Shown here: positions 43,960 to 52,632 of the stretch, one piece after another
How the letters are laid out: each line of letters begins with the position of its first letter
Numbering within the stretch: position 1 is the stretch's first letter
Assembly: GCA_041432705.1 (NCBI GenBank)
Contig: JAPWAE010000006.1
Span: forward strand, 1 to 64,000
Origin: Pauljensenia sp018375675
GTDB lineage: Bacteria > Actinomycetota > Actinomycetes > Actinomycetales > Actinomycetaceae
Reading direction: 5' to 3'
DNA length: 64,000 bases
The notes under the pieces: generated by a model
What the model was told of the DNA's origin: nothing
Databases searched by the model: none
What the model saw: the letters and a program-made list of their open reading frames with translations, nothing else
Position numbers and translations under genes: made by a program

Positions 43960-45366
43960 AGTAGCGTCCCGCATAGTGGTGTAACCGTGGGTGGTCGGCC
44001 CGTTTGATATGGGTGCGGTCACCGTGTGATCCTTCGAGAAAGCTCTCTACTTCTGACTCGAAACGATTTGGAGGCACAACGATGACCGCTCCTCATATTA
44101 TCGACCCTGCTGGCCTGCTTGGCGAGGCGTTATCCCAGGCGTCCCCAGATTTGATGCGTTCCCTGCTCCAGCACGTGATCAACGCGTTGCTCTCAGCGGA
44201 CGCTGACACCGTGTGCGGGGCCCAGTGGGGCCAACAAGACCCGCAGCGTCAGGCCCAGCGCAATGGGTATCGCTACCGGCCCCTGGATACCAGGGTTGGC
44301 ACCATTGACGTGGCGATCCCCAAGCTGCGCTCAGGCACCTACTTTCCAGAGTGGTTGCTTCAGCGCCGCAAACGCTCCGAAAACGCCTTGATCACAGTGG
44401 TTGCTGACTGCTACTTAGCGGGAGTATCCACACGCCGCATGGACAAGCTCGTCAAAACCCTGGGGATCACAGGACTATCGAAGTCCCAGGTCTCACGTAT
44501 GGCAGCCGACCTGGACGAACATGTGGACGAGTTCCGTCATCGCCCCCTCCACGACGCTGGGCCTTTCACGTTCGTCGCCGCTGACGCACTGACCATGAAG
44601 GTGCGCGAAGGAGGACGCGTCGTCTCGTGCGCGGTCCTGGTTGCCACCGGAGTCAACAATGACGGACACCGCGAAGTACTGGGCGTACGGGTGTCTACCA
44701 GCGAGACCGGCCCGGCGTGGAAGGAGTTCTTCGCTGACCTGGTCGCCCGAGGCCTCACCGGCGTGCGCCTGGTGACCAGTGACGCCCATCTGGGCCTGGT
44801 TGAGGCCATCGCCGCCAACCTGCCCGGAGCCACCTGGCAACGATGCCGCACCCACTACGCCGCGAATCTCATGTCCATCACCCCCAAAGCGCTATGGCCC
44901 GCCGTCAAAGCGATGCTGCACTCGGTGTACGACCAACCCGACGCCGCCTCAGTCAACGCTCAATACGACCGACTCTTGGACTACGTGCACGACAAGCTCC
45001 CCGCCGTGTGTGATCACCTCGATCAAGCCAGGGCAGACGTCCTCGCCTTCGCGTCCTTCCCCACCGGGGTATGGACCCAGATCTGGTCCAACAACCCCAA
45101 TGAACGCCTCAACCGCGAAATCCGCCGACGCACCGACTCCGTGGGAATCTTCCCCAACCGCCAAGCCATCATCCGCCTGGTCGGAGCCGTCCTAGCCGAA
45201 CAAAACGACGAATGGGCCGAAGGCCGACGCTACCTCAGCCTCGACATCCTCACCAAATCACGACTCACACCCCAACCCACCCAACAGGAGGACACCACAC
45301 TCAAACTCACCGCATAACCCACCCCGAAGGACACAAAACGATTACACCACTCCACAGGACTTGACC
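43960..45366 (+). mobile_element. IS256-family insertion sequence, complete copy
   Basis: This is a 1407-bp element with imperfect 29-bp terminal inverted repeats (about 20 of 29 positions match; shared block AGTGGTGTAA). It is flanked by the 8-bp direct repeat TGAAGGCC at 43952-43959 and 45367-45374. It carries one intact transposase gene. The size and 8-bp duplication fit the IS256 family. It inserted into a module B array. Confidence 0.95.
44082..45317 (+). CDS. IS256-family transposase
   Basis: This 411-residue DDE transposase has Asp168 in A-A-D-A-L-T-M-K, Asp234 in T-S-D-A-H-L-G and Glu341 in N-P-N-E-R-L-N-R-E-I, with the C-terminal pattern typical of mutator/IS256 enzymes. It is full length and uninterrupted, so probably functional. 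ATG 44082 follows GGAG; a frame-open upstream start at 44004 lies in the IS leader. The second copy at the left window edge is nearly identical, indicating recent movement. Confidence 0.95.
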   Translation: MTAPHIIDPAGLLGEALSQASPDLMRSLLQHVINALLSADADTVCGAQWGQQDPQRQAQRNGYRYRPLDTRVGTIDVAIPKLRSGTYFPEWLLQRRKRSENALITVVADCYLAGVSTRRMDKLVKTLGITGLSKSQVSRMAADLDEHVDEFRHRPLHDAGPFTFVAADALTMKVREGGRVVSCAVLVATGVNNDGHREVLGVRVSTSETGPAWKEFFADLVARGLTGVRLVTSDAHLGLVEAIAANLPGATWQRCRTHYAANLMSITPKALWPAVKAMLHSVYDQPDAASVNAQYDRLLDYVHDKLPAVCDHLDQARADVLAFASFPTGVWTQIWSNNPNERLNREIRRRTDSVGIFPNRQAIIRLVGAVLAEQNDEWAEGRRYLSLDILTKSRLTPQPTQQEDTTLKLTA

Positions 45367-45374
45367 TGAAGGCC

Positions 45375-45482
45375 CCGTGCCGGGCGAAGTTTTTCGTGGA
45401 ACAGCCGCGGAACGGACTGTGCTGGGCGAACTTTTTCGCGGAAACGCTGCTGGAATCCCCGTGCCAGGCGAATCGTGTCGCA
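45375..45482. repeat. Module B array, locus 3, right part
   Basis: Further reverse half-sites start at 45382, 45424 and (degenerate) 45466, 42 bp apart. When the IS and one target duplication are removed, 45382 falls at 43967, exactly 42 bp after the site at 43925. Confidence 0.9.
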
Positions 45483-45515
45483 GGCAAGCAGCCGTGGGAT
45501 CCCGCCGCCGGCTAC

Positions 45516-46595
45516 CTACCAGCCGCGCACCAGCTCAGCGAGAGCCGGGGAAGCCAGCCACTGCCTCGTGCCGAAGGAAGACACAGACACCGCGGCGACG
45601 GACGATGCAAAACGGATGAGGCGCTCCGGATCCGCGTCGCCGCCGCGCTCGATTGCCCACGTGAAAGCCCCATGGAAAGCGTCGCCAGCCCCCAGCGTGG
45701 ACGCGTCTGGGATGGCTTCGACGGGAACCTCGCCACTGGTGCCGTCCCACCAGTACTGCACGGAGCGATCCCCGCGCGTGCGCACAGTGCGCGTGATGCC
45801 GAAGCCTCGCAGGAACTCGGCGATCTGCGCCCCATCCGGGCACGCCATCAGCGGCGGCGCGAAATCCTCCGAAACGACAGCGATGTCCACGAAGCCCAGC
45901 AGGGGAGTGAGCCAGTCCTTCCACGATCCGCCGTCCAGGATGCGCGGGTGGGGTGGGCGCGCCTCGAGCTGGGCGAACGGGTCCTCCCCGTCGACCTCGG
46001 GCACGCCCAGGGTGAGGGCCGCATGCGCGAGCGCCGGGTTGTGCCCGTCGATGAGGACCGCGCCGACGCGCTCGGGCAGCTCGGCCGAAACACGCTCCGC
46101 GTCCGCGTCGAGCCGAGCGTTCGTGGAAGCCACCATGCGACCGCTCGGGTGCTCGATGATCGAGGACACGGCGGGTTCGCGCGACGCGGGGGACGAAGCC
46201 GGGGCGCTCTCGCGCTCGCCCGCGTCGGTGGGGTGCTCGCCCGCCTCGAGAGTGGGGGATGCGGCAGGCGCCGTCGCGTCCAGGACGCGCACGCCCACGG
46301 CCGCCAGGTCGGCCGCTAGGAAGGCTGACACCGGGCCCTCGCCGAGGGCTGTCAACAGAGTCGGTGCTTCCTCAGAGTAAGCGCGAGTGCCCGAGGCGGC
46401 CCCGGCCTCGTCCTCAGGACCAGAAAGAACGCGCGAGGCCGTGCACAGGGCCGCGTACGTGACGGCCGCGTTCGTCGCGGGACCGCCTGCGGCCATCGTG
46501 AACTCCGTCGACGTGACCTTCAGGGAGGGGTCCGGCACGTGGTCGAGTCGATGCAGGACGTCCAGGGTCGTGAGCCCGGCGAAAAGAGCAGTCAT
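45516..46595 (-). CDS. PfkB-family carbohydrate kinase
   Basis: This 359-residue kinase of the ribokinase/PfkB group has an N-terminal A-G-G-P-A-T-N-A-A motif near residue 36 and the C-terminal signature S-T-L-G-A-G-D-A-F-H-G near residue 292, with the catalytic Asp. Two Ala/Glu/Ser-rich insertions (about residues 57-77 and 107-140) are unusual; the first reads E-D-E-A-G-A-A and carries the dispersed motif, the second a near copy. The sugar substrate cannot be read from sequence. The start ATG follows ACAATATCCCC, similar to the sdaA upstream, suggesting a leaderless mRNA. Confidence 0.85.
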   Translation of the reverse strand: MTALFAGLTTLDVLHRLDHVPDPSLKVTSTEFTMAAGGPATNAAVTYAALCTASRVLSGPEDEAGAASGTRAYSEEAPTLLTALGEGPVSAFLAADLAAVGVRVLDATAPAASPTLEAGEHPTDAGERESAPASSPASREPAVSSIIEHPSGRMVASTNARLDADAERVSAELPERVGAVLIDGHNPALAHAALTLGVPEVDGEDPFAQLEARPPHPRILDGGSWKDWLTPLLGFVDIAVVSEDFAPPLMACPDGAQIAEFLRGFGITRTVRTRGDRSVQYWWDGTSGEVPVEAIPDASTLGAGDAFHGAFTWAIERGGDADPERLIRFASSVAAVSVSSFGTRQWLASPALAELVRGW

Positions 46596-46675
46596 GGGGA
46601 TATTGTCGCACCCTGTGGTCGCGTGAGACAGTGTGCCTGCGGCTCTCGCTGACAGGCCGACAAAACCTGTAGCAT

Positions 46676-47410
46676 ATGAACAACGACACTCATCGACTCC
46701 TCCGGATCGCCATGCACCTGCTCGACGCGCTGAACAACTCCCTGCCCGAGGTCTTCCGAGCCATCGACCTCATGGGCGTTCTCCTCAACGGCATCCTCGG
46801 CGGCAAAGTTGCCCGAGAACGCAACTTCGATGCCGTTGGCTTCTGCATTCTCGCGATCATGACGGCGCTTGCGGGCGGCATGATCCGTGACCTGCTCCTG
46901 ACGACCCGCACCGGAGCGCCCGTCGCCATCACGGACCCCTACTACCTGGGGTTCGCGATCATCGGCGCTCTCATCGCGATGGCCTTCCGCATGGATTCGC
47001 GCGCGTGGTCGGTGCTCCTCGTGATCGCCGACGGCATGGTGCTGGGCTGTTGGAGTGCGACCGGCGCGATCAAGACCCTCGACGCGGGGTTCGCGATCAT
47101 GCCGGCGATCCTCATGGGCATCATGACGGCGATCGGCGGCGGCATGGTCCGCGACATCTCCGCAGGCCTGGTCCCGCGCGTCTTCGGCGGCAACAACCTC
47201 TACGCGACCCCCGCGTTCGCATGCTCGCTGGTCACCGTCATTTTCTGGCACATGGGCCAGCCGGTCCTGGGCATGGGCGCGTCCATCATCGTGGGCCTCG
47301 TGTTCACGGGAATGGCGCATTGGCGCCGTTGGAAGCTCCCCCAGACCCGCGAGTGGACCATCACTCTCACATATTCTCAGCTAAAAGCTCTGCGTGGGGG
47401 TAGGCGTTAG
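46676..47410 (+). CDS. TRIC-type cation channel family protein (UPF0126)
   Basis: This 244-residue membrane protein has about seven hydrophobic segments in two related halves. Each half contains the family motif: A-G-G-M-I-R-D near residue 65 and G-G-G-M-V-R-D near residue 152. Prokaryotic TRIC homologues form trimeric potassium-permeable channels, though many were annotated as UPF0126. There is no clear ribosome site; the ATG at 46676 directly follows TAGCAT. It lies 9 bp before the permease gene, so the two may be cotranscribed. Confidence 0.88.
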   Translation: MNNDTHRLLRIAMHLLDALNNSLPEVFRAIDLMGVLLNGILGGKVARERNFDAVGFCILAIMTALAGGMIRDLLLTTRTGAPVAITDPYYLGFAIIGALIAMAFRMDSRAWSVLLVIADGMVLGCWSATGAIKTLDAGFAIMPAILMGIMTAIGGGMVRDISAGLVPRVFGGNNLYATPAFACSLVTVIFWHMGQPVLGMGASIIVGLVFTGMAHWRRWKLPQTREWTITLTYSQLKALRGGRR

Positions 47411-47419
47411 TATGGCGGT

Positions 47420-48919
47420 GTGACTCCCAAATCAACACCCGCATCTTCGTCCTCGGCAGCGACGGCAGTCTCGGGGGGCAAGCGTTTTAAGACGTGGCAC
47501 CTGTCCATGATGGCCCTGGGCCTCGCCATCGGCGCTGGCTTCTTCCTGGGTACGGGTTCCGCGATCCATCAGGCCGGACCGGCCGTCATCGTGTCCTATG
47601 CCCTGGCGGCCACCATCGTCGTGTCGGTCATGCTGGCCCTCGCGGAACTGGCCTCGTCCCTGCCGTCGACGGGTTCTTTCTCGTCCTACGCCGAGGCCGG
47701 GATCGGACGGTGGGCCGGGTTCACGATCGGGTGGCTGTATTGGGTCATGCTCATCATGGTGTCGGGCCTGGAGGTGACGGGTGCGGCGACGTTCTTCGTC
47801 GGCTGGTTCCCCGCGGTTCCGCAGTGGGTGGTTGCCCTCGTTATTGTCGTTGTTATTGGCGGTATTAACCTGCTAGCGGCCGGGCAGTACGGCGAAATTG
47901 AGGCCTGGCTGTCGATGGTGAAGATCGTCGCGATCATCGCCTTCCTGGGCGTGGGCGCCTACCTGGTTGCGCGCACGGCGATTGTTGGCCCCCTGCCAGG
48001 TCACGAAGGCGTGCTGCAGAACGTGCTGGGGCACAACGGCTTTATGCCGAACGGCCTGTCCGGCGTTGCGGTGGCTCTCCTGGCCGTCATCACGTCCTTC
48101 GGTGGCCTGGAGATCGTCACGATCGCCGCCGCCGAGGCCGAGGATCCCCGCGCCGCCATGACCAGTGCGATCCGCTCGGTCGTGACCCGCATCCTCGTGT
48201 TCTACGTTGGTTCCGTCATCCTGCTGATCGCGCTGCTGCCCTGGGACGGCGAGGCGATGAATACGAACGCCTTCGCTGCGATCCTCGAGATGGCGGGCGT
48301 CCCCGCGGTCGGTACGCTCATGAACGTCATCATCTTCATGGCGCTGATCTCCGCGTTCTCCGCGAATATTTACGCCTCCTCCCGCATGGCCTACTCGCTG
48401 TCCGCGCGCGACATGGGTCCGCGCTGGCTGCTGGGCGCTTCGGCCTCCCATAAGGCGCGCGCACGCTCCGTCGTTGAGGCTGCCCTCGAGGACGACGAGG
48501 CCCTCCTGGCCGCCGAGCTCCAGGGAGACATCGCGGCCGGACGGACCCCGAAGCGCGCGGTCGGCCTCGTCGTCGTGCTGGCGCTGCTGGCCGTCCTGGG
48601 CAACTGGTACCTGCCCGGTTCGATCCTGACGATGCTCATCAACGCGATCGGCATGGTTCTGCTGATCGTGTGGACGTTCATCATCATCTCGCTGATGCGC
48701 CTGCACCCCTCGCTGGAGCGCTCGGGCTCTCTTGTGATTCGTATGCCCGGGTGGCCGTGGCTGCCGTGGCTGGTTCTCGTTGGCCTGGGTGGGATCGGTG
48801 TCCTCATGCTCATGAGCGACGAGGGCCGGGCTCAGTTGGTCTCCATGGGCGCGCTCACGCTTCTCATCGTGGCGATTTACTTCGTGCGTCAGCTGGTGGG
48901 TTCTCGCAAGAGGGCCTAA
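47420..48919 (+). CDS. APC-superfamily amino acid permease
   Basis: This 499-residue permease has twelve predicted membrane segments. Features are G-L-A-I-G-A-G-F-F-L-G-T-G near residue 35 (substrate-binding unwound helix 1) and S-F-G-G-L-E near residue 228 (helix 6). A cytoplasmic loop of about 50 charged residues (residues 340-375) is longer than usual. The start GTG at 47420 follows TAGTAT by about 6 bp, the leaderless pattern, inside the 3' end of the channel gene. Amino-acid specificity is not evident; the layout resembles GABA/proline-type permeases. Confidence 0.88.
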   Translation: MTPKSTPASSSSAATAVSGGKRFKTWHLSMMALGLAIGAGFFLGTGSAIHQAGPAVIVSYALAATIVVSVMLALAELASSLPSTGSFSSYAEAGIGRWAGFTIGWLYWVMLIMVSGLEVTGAATFFVGWFPAVPQWVVALVIVVVIGGINLLAAGQYGEIEAWLSMVKIVAIIAFLGVGAYLVARTAIVGPLPGHEGVLQNVLGHNGFMPNGLSGVAVALLAVITSFGGLEIVTIAAAEAEDPRAAMTSAIRSVVTRILVFYVGSVILLIALLPWDGEAMNTNAFAAILEMAGVPAVGTLMNVIIFMALISAFSANIYASSRMAYSLSARDMGPRWLLGASASHKARARSVVEAALEDDEALLAAELQGDIAAGRTPKRAVGLVVVLALLAVLGNWYLPGSILTMLINAIGMVLLIVWTFIIISLMRLHPSLERSGSLVIRMPGWPWLPWLVLVGLGGIGVLMLMSDEGRAQLVSMGALTLLIVAIYFVRQLVGSRKRA

Positions 48920-48974
48920 TTATCCACAGGCGCCTACCCGCCTGGACGCAGATGCCGGTGGGTGGGTGCATCAT

Positions 48975-49004
48975 GAGGGCACCCCGGACGGTCGGGGTGC
49001 CCTC
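48975..49004 (+). terminator. Hairpin after the amino acid permease
   Basis: GAGGGCACCCC and GGGGTGCCCTC form an 11-bp stem followed by GTTGTGTG. It separates the permease from the nuclease gene. Confidence 0.75.
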
Positions 49005-49037
49005 GTTGTGTGGGCTGTCTGAAAGGAGGAGAGAGAC

Positions 49038-49775
49038 ATGGCGCGCAAGCGACGCAGGAGCATCGGTGACACGGTCATCCTGCTGGTGATTCTTGCGGCC
49101 CTCGTCTGGGCGTTTGCACCCGGCGTGGGCTGGGACTTGCTGGGCCTGCGCTCGCGCCTGGGGTGGCCGCCGCTGCGCAGCGGGCAGGCGCTGTCCTCCC
49201 TGCCGGATAGTGAGGCGGCCCGGCAGCTGCGCGAGCTCACGGTCCGAGAGTCGGTCGACGATCCGGCCGCGCCGGCGTATGACCGCGAGGCTTTTGGGCA
49301 GCGCTGGGCGGACACCGACCACAACGGCTGTGACACCCGCAACGATATCCTTGCCCGTGACCTGGCGCGCCCCACCTTCAAGCCGGGCACGCGCGACTGT
49401 GTGGTCCTGTCGGGCACACTCGCCGAGCCCTATACGGGTGCCACGATCGAGTTCCAGAGGGGGGACAAGACCTCGTCCCTGGTGCAGATCGATCACGTTG
49501 TCGCCCTCGCGGACGCGTGGCGCTCGGGAGCCTGGCAGTGGGACGCGCAGCGCCGCCAGGAATTCGCCAACGACCCGGAGAACCTACTCGCGGTGGATGG
49601 GCAGGCAAACGAGGACAAATCGGCCTCGTCCGCGGACCAGTGGCTGCCGCCCAATACCGCGTTCCGCTGCGACTACGTGAAGCGTCAGATCGCCGTGAAG
49701 AATGCGTATGGGCTGAGTGTGACCCGTGCTGAGCAGGACGCGCTCGCCGAGCAGCTGTCAACCTGTTCCGGGTGA
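49038..49775 (+). CDS. Membrane-anchored or secreted HNH endonuclease family protein
   Basis: This 245-residue protein has an N-terminal basic segment and a membrane helix (residues 11-28). A DUF1524-like HNH domain follows, with D-H-V-V-A-L-A-D-A near residue 155, N-L-L-A-V-D near residue 182, the N-E-D-K loop and a C-terminal Y-V-K-R-Q-I-A-V-K-N-A-Y-G-L. The nuclease domain faces outside, so it likely cuts extracellular DNA for nutrition, defence or uptake (inference). A very strong ribosome site AAAGGAGG precedes ATG 49038. Confidence 0.87.
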   Translation: MARKRRRSIGDTVILLVILAALVWAFAPGVGWDLLGLRSRLGWPPLRSGQALSSLPDSEAARQLRELTVRESVDDPAAPAYDREAFGQRWADTDHNGCDTRNDILARDLARPTFKPGTRDCVVLSGTLAEPYTGATIEFQRGDKTSSLVQIDHVVALADAWRSGAWQWDAQRRQEFANDPENLLAVDGQANEDKSASSADQWLPPNTAFRCDYVKRQIAVKNAYGLSVTRAEQDALAEQLSTCSG

Positions 49776-49950
49776 GTGGGCGTGGGTTTTCCCTGTGTGC
49801 TAAATCGCTACCGCGCGCAATTCTGACCAGTAATTTCCAGCGGATTCCCAGCCGTTTTCTCACGATGTGTCCATCTCTTGTGGAACTGAGCGCACGTCCG
49901 CAACATTGCCCGATAACGCCGGTAATGTTCCCCTCAAGGAGAGGGGTGAC

Positions 49951-50796
49951 ATGTATACGGCTATCAACTGGGCGCTTGATCTGGTGCTTTACGCTGCCGT
50001 CTGCGCGTTCACCTGCGCGGTGTGGTGGATGCTCGGGCGCCGCGGGGGCGCCAGTGGCACCCCGGGGAGCGCCGAGACCTCGACCGATACGGCCCAGTCT
50101 TCGGGGCGAGTGAGCCGGGCACACCTGACCGTCGTTCAAGCATTGCCGCTCATCTATCGTCGCTCGAAGCAGACGGGTGCGCTCCTGCCTCGCGAGGAGA
50201 ACCCTGACACCCCGACGACGGCAGAGATTCCCGTGGTCGCGGCTCCCGCCTCGTCGATGTGGAGGCTCCCGCGCGCCCTGCCTCTCGTCTGGATCCTGTA
50301 CCTGGCCGGTCTGCTGATTTTTACGCTGCTGCCGCTGCCCTCTGACCCGGTGGCCGCGTGCGCCGCGATCATCCACTGGGACAACTACACGCCGTTTGGT
50401 TCCTTCGTGGCTGTTGCTGACCAGTTCCGCGACGGCGAGAGCCTGCGCGGCACCCTGTACGCGCTGTCAATCCTGCTCAACATCGCACTGTTTGTGCCGC
50501 TGGGTGCCCTCGCGGAGACCACCTGGCGCATGCGCCGCGCCCCCGAGGGTGCGCCCGCCGACGGGTCTCGCCTGGCCCGATCGATCCCGCACCGCCGCGT
50601 CCTGGCGTGGGTGGCGATCGGCTGCGCCGTCTCCTGCCTCATCGAGCTGACCCAGTACACGGGCCTGTTCGGCGTCGTTCCCTGCACCTACCGCGTCGTC
50701 GACATCGATGACGTCATCATGAACACGCTGGGCACCTACGCGGGCGTGCGCCTGCTGCCCTTCATGGCGCGCAACTCGCGCTTCATGGGTGCGTAG
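49951..50796 (+). CDS. VanZ-like family membrane protein
   Basis: This 281-residue membrane protein has an N-terminal helix, a long charged loop (about residues 35-105), then four helices. The VanZ pattern is visible: N-Y-T-P-F-G-S-F, N-I-A-L-F-V-P-L-G, L-I-E-L-T-Q-Y and V-D-I-D-D-V-I-M-N-T-L-G. VanZ relatives are linked to low-level teicoplanin resistance or surface modification, but the function is poorly known. The start at 49951 has AAGGAGAG upstream; the earlier ATG at 49867 lacks one. Confidence 0.87.
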   Translation: MYTAINWALDLVLYAAVCAFTCAVWWMLGRRGGASGTPGSAETSTDTAQSSGRVSRAHLTVVQALPLIYRRSKQTGALLPREENPDTPTTAEIPVVAAPASSMWRLPRALPLVWILYLAGLLIFTLLPLPSDPVAACAAIIHWDNYTPFGSFVAVADQFRDGESLRGTLYALSILLNIALFVPLGALAETTWRMRRAPEGAPADGSRLARSIPHRRVLAWVAIGCAVSCLIELTQYTGLFGVVPCTYRVVDIDDVIMNTLGTYAGVRLLPFMARNSRFMGA

Positions 50797-50800
50797 CTGG

Positions 50801-51442
50801 CTACAGCCAGCCGGCCGCGCGGGCCAGGGATGCGGCCTCGGCGCGCGTGCGCGCGTCCATCTTCAGCATCGACGAGGACACGTGGTTGCGCACCGTCCCC
50901 TGGCTGAGTCCCAGCGAGTGAGCGATATCCGCGATGGTGCCGCCGCCCTCGACCTCGCGCAAAACGTCGGCCTCCCGATCCGTCAGGGGCGAGGAGCCCG
51001 CCGACAGCGCCTCGAGGGCCAGGCTCTGGTCGATCGCCCGCCCGCCCGCGGCCACCGTCCGCACGCCGTCGGCCAGGGCTTCGACCGGCGCATCCTTGAC
51101 CATGAAGCCCATAGCACCCGCGTCGAGGGCGCGCTGCAGGTATCCCGGGCGTCCAAATGTCGTCACGATGAGCACGCGCACGCCCGGGAAGCGGGAGCGA
51201 ATCGCCTGCGTGGCCGTGATACCGTCCATACGGGGCATCTCAATGTCGATGATGGCGACGTTGACGGGGGCGCTTACGCGGGCCGGGGCGTCCGCTGATG
51301 CCAGGCGCGCCAGCTCATCGAGTGCCTGCGCGCCGTCTGCGGCCTGCGCGACGACCTCAATGTCGCTCTCCAGGTCCAGCAGCCCCGCCAGGGCGCCGCG
51401 AATCATCGCCTGGTCGTCGGCCACGAGTACCCGAATCGTCAC
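50801..51442 (-). CDS. NarL/LuxR-family response regulator
   Basis: This 213-residue regulator has a receiver domain (acidic V-A-D-D-Q near residue 8, phosphorylation Asp in A-I-I-D-I-E-M-P near residue 66, Lys in V-K-D near residue 117). A C-terminal LuxR-type helix-turn-helix follows, with L-T-D-R-E-A-D-V-L near residue 152 and T-V-R-N-H-V-S-S. It is the partner of the adjacent DesK-like kinase (77 bp upstream) and probably controls the ABC exporter in the same cluster. It belongs to the DesR-like subgroup. Confidence 0.92.
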   Translation of the reverse strand: MTIRVLVADDQAMIRGALAGLLDLESDIEVVAQAADGAQALDELARLASADAPARVSAPVNVAIIDIEMPRMDGITATQAIRSRFPGVRVLIVTTFGRPGYLQRALDAGAMGFMVKDAPVEALADGVRTVAAGGRAIDQSLALEALSAGSSPLTDREADVLREVEGGGTIADIAHSLGLSQGTVRNHVSSSMLKMDARTRAEAASLARAAGWL

Positions 51443-51519
51443 GTCACCCTCCTGTCTGCCTGCGCTTGGGGTACCAGGCTAGCGCAGGTGAGAGGATCGT
51501 TCCTTGTGTTCGCCGCCCC

Positions 51520-52623
51520 TCAGGATGAGTGGGCGTCGGGTGTGGCCTCGAAGGCCAGTGCGAGCGTCCACGTGGAGCCCGACGCGCCCCAGGTGAGCGT
51601 GCCCTCATCGCCGACCAGCTTGGACAGGCCCGCCAGGCCCGACCCCGATCCCGCGCTCGACGCGGCGTAGGCGGCCGAGTAGCCGTCGTTCGTGACGGTT
51701 ACGCCGCCCGGAGAGAGACGGACGCGAACCCACGAGGGGCGCGCGTGCAGGATCGCGTTCGTGACGCCCTCTCGGATCACGTGAGCGGCAGCGGCCGAGC
51801 GAGGCCCCGACGGCGGCTCGCCCTCGTTCGTGATGTCCGCGTCGATGCGCGCGACCTCCAGGAGGGCGCGGGCCTCCTCAAGCTCCTCGACGGGGGACAG
51901 GGCCCGCGTGGCCGCCACGATGCGACGGACGTCAGCCAAGGCCTCGTTCGACTGTGCGGTGACCGCGCGCAGCTGCTCGCGCGCCTCCTCCACACGCCCC
52001 GACTCCAGGAGGCGACCCGCCAGCTCGGATACCATCGTGATCCCCGTCAGCGAGTGCCCCAGGATGTCGTGCAGATCCGTGCTCAGGCGCGCCCGTTCGG
52101 CGGCCTTCGCGCGCTGAATCGCGTCCTGGCGGCGCAGGCGTTCACGGGCCGAGCGCTCCATTCCCCAGCGGGCCATACCGACGAAGCCGATGAGGAGGGC
52201 CAGGTACCAGATGATCCACAGCGGCTCTCCCTCGGCATAGGCGGCTACGCTGGCGATGGCGACGATCGGTACGACGCCCGCGACAATGTATCTGCTTGGC
52301 GCCTGGAAGATCCACGCGACCAACAGATACGAGGTCAGCATGAACGCGTAGGGAAAGCCGACGGAGGTCGCGTAGACGAGATAGATGGCCGTCACCGCGG
52401 CCAGCGCCGCGTGGGAGAGAATGAACGGCCTCGTGAAGGAGTTGCGCGCGGGCAGAGGATTGGTCAGCCACGCCGCCGAGTTAGCGGCCGCGAGGAGGGC
52501 GCACAGCCCGATGATGCCCATGCGCTGAGCCGTGTCCGTCAACTCCAGGGCGTAGGCCAGGGGGAAGCCCATGAACAGCATCCACGGGGCCGCCCACGCC
52601 AGGGAGATCAAGCGCTCCTTCAT
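51520..52623 (-). CDS. DesK-like sensor histidine kinase
   Basis: This 367-residue membrane kinase has about five N-terminal helices (residues 10-165) without a large external domain. A HisKA_3 dimerisation helix follows with D-L-H-D-I-L-G-H (phosphoacceptor His near residue 184), and an ATPase domain with E-G-V-T-N-A-I-L-H-A and the G-S-G-L-A-G-L box near residue 328. Sensing is probably within the membrane, as in DesK. Gene order ATPase-permease-kinase-regulator is the common layout of drug- or peptide-responsive exporter clusters. Confidence 0.92.
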   Translation of the reverse strand: MKERLISLAWAAPWMLFMGFPLAYALELTDTAQRMGIIGLCALLAAANSAAWLTNPLPARNSFTRPFILSHAALAAVTAIYLVYATSVGFPYAFMLTSYLLVAWIFQAPSRYIVAGVVPIVAIASVAAYAEGEPLWIIWYLALLIGFVGMARWGMERSARERLRRQDAIQRAKAAERARLSTDLHDILGHSLTGITMVSELAGRLLESGRVEEAREQLRAVTAQSNEALADVRRIVAATRALSPVEELEEARALLEVARIDADITNEGEPPSGPRSAAAAHVIREGVTNAILHARPSWVRVRLSPGGVTVTNDGYSAAYAASSAGSGSGLAGLSKLVGDEGTLTWGASGSTWTLALAFEATPDAHSS

Positions 52624-52632
52624 GGCAACAGC

